In this document: in pieces, positions 1-5,276 of the stretch | How the letters are laid out: every line of letters starts with the position of its first letter | How positions within the stretch are numbered: position 1 is the stretch's first letter | Source of the DNA: CAZBWE01 sp964581905 | Lineage (GTDB): Bacteria; Planctomycetota; Phycisphaerae; Sedimentisphaerales; Anaerobacaceae | Assembly: GCA_964581905.1 (NCBI GenBank) | Contig: CAZOQJ010000096.1 | Location: forward strand, 1 to 9,379 | Reading direction: 5' to 3' | Length of the DNA: 9,379 nt | Notes under the pieces: model-generated | What the model was told of the DNA's origin: nothing | The model's database searches: none | What the model saw: only the letters and a program-made list of their open reading frames with translations | Translations under genes and position numbers: made by a program

Positions 1-648
1 ATCGTGATGGCGGACTCGAAATTCAATAAAACCTAAAGACCGTAAGAACTGCTCTGCTTCATCGACCTGTCTTAGTCGTTGCTCGGTAACTTCCAGACCA
101 TAAGCGATTCTCGAAGCTAAGCAGGGGGATGATGGTAAATCCGCAGTAGGTAGATTCATTTCTCTGCTTAATTGGCGAATGTCGTCTTTTGTGAGTTTGG
201 CTTCTGCCAATGGTGAGCGAATGCCAAAGACTTTCATCGCGCGATTGCCCGGTCGAAAATCGTCGAGGTCGTCATAATTGACGCCGAAGATAACATGGTC
301 GAATCCCTGCTCTTTGGCGATATCGAGAAGAATTTTGCAGATGCGGGATTTACAGTGAAAGCAGCGGTCGGCCTTATTGGCGGTGAAGTTTGGGTCGCCA
401 AGCTCATCCGTATCGATGGTTTTTAGTTCCACACCGATACTTTGTGCGAATTTTTCGGCCCTTTGTAATTGGCCGGACGGCTCGGCAGGGCCGGCACTTA
501 TACAGGCCAGGACGTTTTCAGTTCCGAGCATATCAACAGCCGCTTTCAATAGAAACGTGCTATCCACCCCGCCGGAGTATGCAACAATGACTTTCCCCAG
601 TTTCTTGAGTATTTCTTGAAGCGATTTGTATTTTTGTTGAAGATTCAC
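1..648 (-). CDS. larE: ATP-dependent sacrificial sulfur transferase LarE (3' end cut by window)
   Basis: LarE adenylylates the pyridinium biscarboxylate precursor and inserts sulfur into it to build the nickel-pincer nucleotide cofactor used by lactate racemase LarA and its relatives. The first 216 residues are visible; the family is usually about 270, so the C-terminus lies beyond the left edge. Residues 24-30 form the PP-loop pyrophosphatase motif (Y-SGGVDS). A CFHC pair lies at C96 and C99, and SPCLASRIAYG holds C176, which from memory matches the sulfur-donor cysteine of Lactobacillus plantarum LarE. Three cysteines in this pattern suggest the [4Fe-4S]-type LarE described in Thermotoga rather than the sacrificial-cysteine type (inference). 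The start chosen is GTG at 648, which gives the normal spacing of about 23 residues to the PP-loop. No ATG is available, and no Shine-Dalgarno sequence is visible because the upstream bases are tRNA. The gene is divergent from the sugar operon that contains a LarA homologue. Confidence 0.95.
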   Translation of the reverse strand, partial: MNLQQKYKSLQEILKKLGKVIVAYSGGVDSTFLLKAAVDMLGTENVLACISAGPAEPSGQLQRAEKFAQSIGVELKTIDTDELGDPNFTANKADRCFHCKSRICKILLDIAKEQGFDHVIFGVNYDDLDDFRPGNRAMKVFGIRSPLAEAKLTKDDIRQLSREMNLPTADLPSSPCLASRIAYGLEVTEQRLRQVDEAEQFLRSLGFIEFRVRHHD

Positions 649-650
649 AC

Positions 651-722
651 AGCCGATGGTGGGAATCGGACCCACAACCCCGGCTTTACGAAAGCCGTGC
701 TCTACCGTTGAGCTACATCGGC
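651..722 (-). tRNA. tRNA-Thr (anticodon CGT)
   Basis: The minus strand folds into a complete 72-nt cloverleaf. It has a perfect 7-bp acceptor stem (722-716 with 658-652), a D-stem GCTC/GAGC, an anticodon stem CGGCT/AGCCG with loop TTCGTAA (anticodon CGT, reads ACG threonine), a 5-nt variable region and a T-stem GTGGG/CCCAC. No 3' CCA is encoded; the discriminator base is T. The T-loop reads TCCGATT, so the nearly universal T at position 55 appears to be C. larE begins 2 nt downstream on the same strand, suggesting a shared transcript. Confidence 0.93.
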
Positions 723-735
723 AAACAATTGATTA

Positions 736-763
736 TTGACAATTTCTTCTTAAAAATGATAAA
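736..763 (+). promoter_or_regulatory. Candidate sigma-70-type promoter for the phosphofructokinase/uronate genes
   Basis: A perfect -35 hexamer TTGACA (736-741) is followed after 16 nt by GATAAA (758-763; 4 of 6 consensus bases). The predicted transcription start is near 770, about 44 nt before the phosphofructokinase ATG. This AT-rich 90-nt stretch is the only divergent spacer between the minus-strand tRNA-Thr/larE pair and the plus-strand genes. Hexamer matching alone is weak evidence. Confidence 0.45.
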
Positions 764-803
764 TAGTCTATGGCTAATAGTCAACAGTAAATAGGTTTAA
801 CGG
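762..803 (+). repeat. Three imperfect direct repeats with a 14-nt period in the leader
   Basis: AATAG occurs at 762, 776 and 790, exactly 14 nt apart. The first two copies share AATAGTC. The array spans the predicted -10 edge, the transcription start and the 5' leader, ending about 10 nt before the phosphofructokinase start. It could be regulator iterons or decayed intergenic simple sequence; the sequence cannot decide between these. Confidence 0.4.
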
Positions 804-813
804 GACAATTTCA

Positions 814-2109
814 ATGAATTCGAAACCTAATGCAATAGTGGCACAATCCGGCGGGCCGACCGCAGTAATCAATTCGAGCGCCTGCGGCGTGGTCCAGGAG
901 GCAATGAAATCAGGCAAAATCGGCTGCGTAATAGGCGCAACCAACGGTATATTGGGCGTATTAACCGAGGAGCTGTTTGCTCTCTCTGCTGAAAAGCCGC
1001 AGACTATCGAGCAACTTATGCAAACACCTGCAGCAGCTATCGGCTCTTGCAGATACAAGCTAAAATCGCTCGAAGATTCCAAAGCCGATTTCGACAGAAT
1101 CCTCGATGTCTTCAAGGCCCATAACATCCGCTACTTTTTCTATGCCGGCGGCAACGACTCGATGGACACCGCCGATAAGGTCAATAAGTTAGCTGCCGAT
1201 GCCGGCTACGAGCTGGTTTGTATTGGTATTCCGAAAACGGTTGATAACGATTTGGCCTTTACCGACCATTGTCCGGGCTATCCGAGTGTTGCAAAATATG
1301 TCGCAACCTGCGCAATGGAGGCGGGGCGAGATACAGAAGCACTTTATACCACGGATACCTGCACGATTTTAGAAGTGATGGGAAGAAATGCCGGCTGGAT
1401 AGCAGCGGCGACAGGTCTTGCGCATCGCTGCGATGAGGACGCACCTCATCTTGTATATATGCCCGAGGCGGTATTTTCATTCGATAAGCTCGTCAATGAT
1501 GTCAACGAGGTACTAAAAAAATTAGGCAGGGTCTTTATCGTTACCGGCGAAGGACTTAAGAATGATAAAGGCGAATATATCACCGCTGACAAAGGGGCAT
1601 TCGCCAGGGACAGTTTCGGCCATGTTCAATTAGGCGGTGTAGCTACTATGCTCAAGGCAGTGATTGAAAAGGAAGTCAAAATAAAAGCCCGATGGAATCT
1701 GCTCGGCACCAATCAGCGAAGCGCTATGCACTTTGCGTCGCTGACCGATGTTAATGAGGCCTATATGTGTGGCCAGATGGCAGTAAAGAGCGCGCTGGAT
1801 GGCGTCAACGGGAAAATGGTAACTCTGGTCCGTGAAAAAGGGCCAATCCGCCTTCGTCAAGGCTTCGGCGGACAAGAATATAAATGCACCACCGGACTGG
1901 CAGAATTGCGAGACGTGGCCAACGGCGAAAAGAAGGTGCCGAAAGAGTTTATAAATGATAGTGGCAATCATATCACTGATGCGATGCGTGATTACGTTCG
2001 GCCTTTGGTTCAGGGCGAAGCGCCCATTACCATTGGAGAAGACGGCTTGCCTGTATTTATGAGATTTGAGCGAAAGCCGTTAGAGAAAAAATTGCCGAAG
2101 TATATGTAG
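814..2109 (+). CDS. pfp: Pyrophosphate-type 6-phosphofructokinase
   Basis: Catalyses fructose-6-phosphate to fructose-1,6-bisphosphate, probably with pyrophosphate as phosphoryl donor and hence reversibly. The 431-residue protein has the PFK fold: QSGGPTAVIN at 11-20 in the phosphoryl-donor loop, GGNDS at 112-116, PKTVDND at 140-146 with catalytic base D144, and MGRNAGW at 189-195. The Asp at the second position of GGND (D115) and the Lys in PKTVDND (K141) are the features that distinguish PPi-dependent enzymes from ATP enzymes (GGDGS, PGTIDND). The first Asp of the usual GGDD is Asn here. Residues 346-354 (RLRQGFGGQ) look like a translated repeat insertion between the strand ending VREKG and the conserved KCTTGL segment. 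The ATG at 814 has only a weak Shine-Dalgarno (GGGAC) but gives the family's usual N-terminus. It is the first gene of the plus-strand run, with uxuB starting 43 nt after its stop. Confidence 0.93.
   Translation: MNSKPNAIVAQSGGPTAVINSSACGVVQEAMKSGKIGCVIGATNGILGVLTEELFALSAEKPQTIEQLMQTPAAAIGSCRYKLKSLEDSKADFDRILDVFKAHNIRYFFYAGGNDSMDTADKVNKLAADAGYELVCIGIPKTVDNDLAFTDHCPGYPSVAKYVATCAMEAGRDTEALYTTDTCTILEVMGRNAGWIAAATGLAHRCDEDAPHLVYMPEAVFSFDKLVNDVNEVLKKLGRVFIVTGEGLKNDKGEYITADKGAFARDSFGHVQLGGVATMLKAVIEKEVKIKARWNLLGTNQRSAMHFASLTDVNEAYMCGQMAVKSALDGVNGKMVTLVREKGPIRLRQGFGGQEYKCTTGLAELRDVANGEKKVPKEFINDSGNHITDAMRDYVRPLVQGEAPITIGEDGLPVFMRFERKPLEKKLPKYM
1848..1876 (+). repeat. Short palindromic element-like insert inside pfp, translated in frame
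   Basis: The sequence contains a hairpin GCCTT-CGTC-AAGGC (1850-1863), itself bracketed by CCGCC (1848-1852) and GGCGG (1867-1871). It is read as RLRQGFGGQ. I recall this peptide and its DNA recurring in unrelated proteins of environmental bacterial genomes, which is typical of a dispersed repeat that tolerates being read through. It falls in a surface-like position between conserved PFK blocks, and removing roughly 10-12 residues would restore a normal alignment (inference, no alignment run). Confidence 0.6.
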
Positions 2110-2124
2110 TGGATGGGTAAACAG

Positions 2125-2142
2125 TTCTGCGCTTCCGCAGGA
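2125..2142 (+). promoter_or_regulatory. Intercistronic hairpin next to the uxuB ribosome binding site
   Basis: CTGCG (2127-2131), loop CTTC, then CGCAG (2136-2140) form a perfect 5-bp stem that extends by a G-T and a T-A pair. It ends right at the AAGGA Shine-Dalgarno (2143-2147) of uxuB. It could be an mRNA-processing or translation-modulating stem. It lacks a T-tract, so it does not look like a terminator and pfp and uxuB may be co-transcribed. Confidence 0.4.
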
Positions 2143-2152
2143 AAGGATAGCG

Positions 2153-2971
2153 ATGGAAGAGCTATTTAACATTAAAGGAAAAGTTATCGTAATTACCGGA
2201 GCCGGCGGGGTTCTCTGTGGGACGATGGCCAGGGCACTTGCCAAAGCCGGTGCAAAAATCGCCGTATTGAGTTTAACCGAGGCCCATGCAAAGAAAGCGG
2301 CTGACGAAATTAAATCCAAAGGTGGCCGAGCCATTGCGGTTCAATGTGATGTGCTGGATAAAAATAGTCTGGAGCGTGCCCATGAAAAAACCATTGCTGA
2401 GCTTGGCGAAATCGACATTTTAATTAATGGCACCGGCGGCAATAGGAAAGAAGCGACCACTTCAGAGGATTTGTCTTTTTTTGATTTGCCGGCTGAGGCG
2501 ATACGCTCCGTATTTGATTTGAATTTTCTCGGTATGTTTCTTACGACACAGGTTGTAGCTAAAGATATGGCCCAAAAGGGCCGGGGTATAATACTAAATA
2601 TATCAAGCATGAACGCATTTCGTCCACTGACGGATATACCTGTGTACTCAGCAGCAAAAGCAGCGGTGAGCAATTTTACCCAGTGGCTGGCAGTGTATGT
2701 TTGCCAGAACTATTCGAAAGATATTCGTGTCAATGCCATCGCACCGGGATTCTTTCTGACCGGACAAAACCGCTTCTTGCTGACAGACGGCAAGACCGGT
2801 AAGCTGACCGACCGCGGTAAGATAATTATAGAGCATACGCCAATGGGTAGATTCGGCCAGCCGGAAGACCTAATCGGAACCGTTATGTGGTTATTAAGCG
2901 ATGCAGCGAAGTTTGTTACCGGAGTTGTTGTCCCTGTGGATGGCGGCTTCTCGGCTTTCAGCGGCGTTTGA
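2153..2971 (+). CDS. uxuB: SDR-family D-fructuronate reductase / D-mannonate oxidoreductase
   Basis: Reduces D-fructuronate to D-mannonate with NAD(P)H in hexuronate breakdown. The 272-residue protein is a classical short-chain dehydrogenase: TGAGGVLCG at 15-23 (cofactor loop), D66 in CDVLD, the N92-G-T-G segment, probable catalytic S152, and YSAAK with Y165 and K169. The block at 199-240 (GFFLTGQNRFLLT, then EHTPMGRFGQPEDL) is the recognisable signature of the Bacillus YjmF/UxuB-type mannonate oxidoreductases, a different fold from the long-chain UxuB of E. coli. AAGGA precedes the ATG by 5 nt. The gene sits between pfp and a HAD phosphatase, with uxaC further downstream supplying its substrate. 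A general sugar-acid SDR is the main alternative. Confidence 0.87.
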   Translation: MEELFNIKGKVIVITGAGGVLCGTMARALAKAGAKIAVLSLTEAHAKKAADEIKSKGGRAIAVQCDVLDKNSLERAHEKTIAELGEIDILINGTGGNRKEATTSEDLSFFDLPAEAIRSVFDLNFLGMFLTTQVVAKDMAQKGRGIILNISSMNAFRPLTDIPVYSAAKAAVSNFTQWLAVYVCQNYSKDIRVNAIAPGFFLTGQNRFLLTDGKTGKLTDRGKIIIEHTPMGRFGQPEDLIGTVMWLLSDAAKFVTGVVVPVDGGFSAFSGV

Positions 2972-3011
2972 GATGTTCATTCATAAGATTGATGGTTTAT
3001 AGGAGAATAGG

Positions 3012-3923
3012 ATGGCTGATATTGAACCGGCGAAACCATTAAAAGATTTCAAACCCAAAAAGAATTTTTTTGTGGGAATTGACTCAGATGGCTGTGCCTT
3101 TGATACGATGGGGATAAAGCAGCGGGAATGCTTCTGCCCGTGGATGATTGGCTATTTCGGCCTGCAGCCGGTAGCCCAGGCGGTGCGCGAGTGCAAGGAA
3201 TTTGCAGATTTATTTTCCAAAACGCGGGGCGGCAACAGGCATAAAACAGCCAAGAGAATAATCGCAGAGCTTTTGCCAGGTCATCCTATGGTCAAAGCAA
3301 GAAACTTTGAAGTTCCGCAATACCCATACTATTTTGCCTGGGTAGATGACCCAAATAGTTTGCTTAGCAATGACGGTCTGAAACAGGCGATAGCTGAGAC
3401 AAAAGACGACAAGGCCAAAGCTGAATTAGAGCTTGCACTTGCCTGGAGTGAGCGGGTCAACTGGTCAATAGCAGAAATCGTCAAGGCAATGCCGCCATTT
3501 CCTTATGTGCGGGAAAGCTTAGAGAAAATTCAGCCGATAGCGGATGTTATCGTGGTCTCCGCTACGCCCAACGAGGCGCTTAGGCGGGAGTGGGAAGAGC
3601 ACGATATCGCCAGGCACACAGAAGTTATAGCCGGGCAGGAGATGGGCAAAAAGGCCCAGCACCTCGAATACGCTGCTAAAGGCAAGTACGAAAAGAACCA
3701 TATTCTTATGGTCGGCGATGCGCCCGGAGATATGAAAGCAGCCAGGGCGAACGAGGCTTTGTTTTATCCGATTAATCCGGGCAATGAAATCGAATCCTGG
3801 AAGAGATTTCATGATGAGGCGTTTGATAAGTTCATCAACGGCGAATACGCCGGCGAGTATGAACAGAAACTAATCGCTGAATTTGACACATACCTGCCGG
3901 GAAAGCCACCCTGGGAGAAATAG
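3012..3923 (+). CDS. HAD-superfamily phosphatase of unknown substrate
   Basis: A 303-residue HAD hydrolase with all four catalytic motifs: DSDGC at 24-28 (nucleophile D24, acid/base D26), SAT at 183-185, K213/K214 in MGKKAQHL, and GDAPGD at 235-240 binding Mg2+. A large cap of about 130 residues lies between motifs I and II (roughly 35-165), pointing to a small phosphorylated metabolite as substrate. AGGAG (3001-3005) is well spaced from the ATG, 40 nt after uxuB. The operon position suggests a phospho-sugar acid, for example 6-phosphogluconate turnover, or clean-up of side products such as 4-phosphoerythronate that inhibit 6-phosphogluconate dehydrogenase; both are speculation. I recall related proteins with the same DSDGC and ECF segments in planctomycetes and Bacteroidetes, without a known function. 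Confidence 0.85.
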   Translation: MADIEPAKPLKDFKPKKNFFVGIDSDGCAFDTMGIKQRECFCPWMIGYFGLQPVAQAVRECKEFADLFSKTRGGNRHKTAKRIIAELLPGHPMVKARNFEVPQYPYYFAWVDDPNSLLSNDGLKQAIAETKDDKAKAELELALAWSERVNWSIAEIVKAMPPFPYVRESLEKIQPIADVIVVSATPNEALRREWEEHDIARHTEVIAGQEMGKKAQHLEYAAKGKYEKNHILMVGDAPGDMKAARANEALFYPINPGNEIESWKRFHDEAFDKFINGEYAGEYEQKLIAEFDTYLPGKPPWEK

Positions 3924-3934
3924 AAATTTTTTTC

Positions 3935-3969
3935 ACGCAATACGACATACGCGATACGCACGACGAGTC
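3935..3969 (+). repeat. Five-unit 7-nt tandem repeat directly upstream of the larA homologue
   Basis: The units ACGCAAT, ACGACAT, ACGCGAT, ACGCACG and ACGAGTC lie end to end and share the ACG start. The array fills the gap between the HAD stop (after a T-tract) and two bases before the larA-homologue ATG, so no Shine-Dalgarno exists there. It resembles the TACG-rich dispersed repeats I recall from related environmental genomes. Confidence 0.6.
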
Positions 3970-3971
3970 GA

Positions 3972-5258
3972 ATGGTTATTGAGCGACAAAACAAAAATGG
4001 TTTCATTGATAATAACGAAGCTTCAGAGGCAATAGTCGAGTTTTTTGAGCAAAATGACTATGCCGGCAAAAAAATTCTGCTGATAATCCCCGACAACACC
4101 CGTTCGGGCCCCATCGGTGACATATTCAAAGGCATTTACGATTGTATAGGCCAAAAGGCAAAGGCCATCGATTGTTTGGTCGCACTCGGAACGCATCAGC
4201 CATTAACGGAAGAGCAATTCTGCAAGAGATTAACAATTACAATAGATCAGCGCAAAGGCAAGTACGCTTCGGTAAAATTTTTCAACCACGAATGGGAAAA
4301 GCCGCAAACATTCACCTCTATCGGAAAAATCTCAGCACATGAAATCGAGCAGCTCAGCGACGGCCTTTTTCGTGAAGAAGTTGACGTAGCTATCAATAAA
4401 TTGCTCTTTGAATACGATGAGTTTTTTATATTAGGGCCTGTCTTTCCTCACGAAGTTGTGGGTTTCTCCGGTGGTCATAAATATATCTTTCCCGGAATCG
4501 CTGGTGAGAAAATCATAAACTTCTTTCACTGGCTCGGTGCAGTAATAACAAACCCGGTAATAAACGGAAATATCTGGACGCCGACGCGAAAGGTAGTTGA
4601 AAAAGCAGCTTCGTTTATAAAAATGCCGCATAAATTGTTCGCCATAGTGGCGGAGGAAAATAATCTCAAAGGGATATTCATCGGCGATTGTACAGAGACG
4701 TGGGAAAAAGCAGCCGAGTTATCAAAGGACGTCCATATTATTTACAAGGATAACGCCTATAAAACCGTCTTGGGCATTGCACCGAAGATGTACGACGATT
4801 TATGGCTGGCCGGAAAGGTAATGTACAAGCTCGAACCGATTGTCGCAGACGGCGGTACGCTGATTATATACGCTCCGCATATAAAAGAGCTCTCTTATAC
4901 TCACGGCAGATTTATCGAGAAAATCGGTTATCATACACGCGATTATTTCCTCAATAGAATGGACGAATTCAGCGATATTCCGAGAGCGGTTATCGCGCAC
5001 TCAACGCACGTCAAGGGCATCGGCAGGTATGTCGATGGCGACGAGAAACCGAGAATCAATGTTGCGCTTGCAACCGGAATAAGCAGAGAGCTTTGCCGAA
5101 AGGTCAATCTCGGGTTTATGGAGCCGGACCATATTGAAATACGCAATTTTGAAAATAAGGAGAACAAGGGTATTTTAGTTGTTCACAACGCCGGAGAAAC
5201 ACTTTATAGATTATCCAGCGGATATATACCAACAATTCCAAACGAGCATAAACAATAA
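3972..5258 (+). CDS. LarA-superfamily nickel-pincer enzyme; probable 2-hydroxyacid epimerase (D-gluconate/D-mannonate proposed)
   Basis: A 428-residue member of the lactate racemase (LarA, DUF2088) family, which epimerises alpha-hydroxyacids at C2 by hydride transfer to the NPN cofactor. Visible key residues, with L. plantarum LarA numbers from memory: DNTRS with R44 (R75), GTH with H75 (H108), H160 (H174), the cofactor-binding K170 in GFSGGHKYIFPGIAG (K184), and H186 (nickel ligand H200). The segment that in LarA carries Y294, Q295 and K298 reads MYKLEP here (Y285, K286, P289), so the lactate-binding lysine appears absent, arguing against plain lactate racemase. The gene lies 48 nt after the HAD gene and 18 nt before gnd, with uxuB and uxaC close by. 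D-gluconate 2-epimerase activity is established in the superfamily, and mannonate is its C2 epimer, so that is the favoured assignment. No Shine-Dalgarno is seen. Confidence 0.88.
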   Translation: MVIERQNKNGFIDNNEASEAIVEFFEQNDYAGKKILLIIPDNTRSGPIGDIFKGIYDCIGQKAKAIDCLVALGTHQPLTEEQFCKRLTITIDQRKGKYASVKFFNHEWEKPQTFTSIGKISAHEIEQLSDGLFREEVDVAINKLLFEYDEFFILGPVFPHEVVGFSGGHKYIFPGIAGEKIINFFHWLGAVITNPVINGNIWTPTRKVVEKAASFIKMPHKLFAIVAEENNLKGIFIGDCTETWEKAAELSKDVHIIYKDNAYKTVLGIAPKMYDDLWLAGKVMYKLEPIVADGGTLIIYAPHIKELSYTHGRFIEKIGYHTRDYFLNRMDEFSDIPRAVIAHSTHVKGIGRYVDGDEKPRINVALATGISRELCRKVNLGFMEPDHIEIRNFENKENKGILVVHNAGETLYRLSSGYIPTIPNEHKQ

Positions 5259-5276
5259 CCAAAGGGAGATAAATAT

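Noticed and set aside
377..619. Plus-strand open frame of 80 codons opposite larE
   Set aside because: The minus strand encodes a full set of LarE motifs over the same bases, so this is an antisense shadow.
1630..1971. Minus-strand open frame opposite phosphofructokinase
   Set aside because: It lies wholly inside a conserved enzyme gene, with no ribosome site or recognisable domain.
814..2109. Phosphofructokinase-family protein as the missing gluconokinase
   Set aside because: All sugar-phosphate-site and donor-site motifs are those of PPi-type phosphofructokinase; nothing points to an aldonate substrate.
2125..2142. Rho-independent terminator between pfp and uxuB
   Set aside because: The stem is short and is followed by a purine-rich ribosome site rather than a T-tract.
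3935..3969. CRISPR-like array
   Set aside because: The 7-nt units have no spacers and no cas genes are nearby; it is a simple tandem repeat.
3972..5258. Plain lactate racemase annotation
   Set aside because: No lactate permease, lactate dehydrogenase or lar operon partners flank it, and the lactate-binding lysine appears replaced; the context is sugar-acid metabolism.
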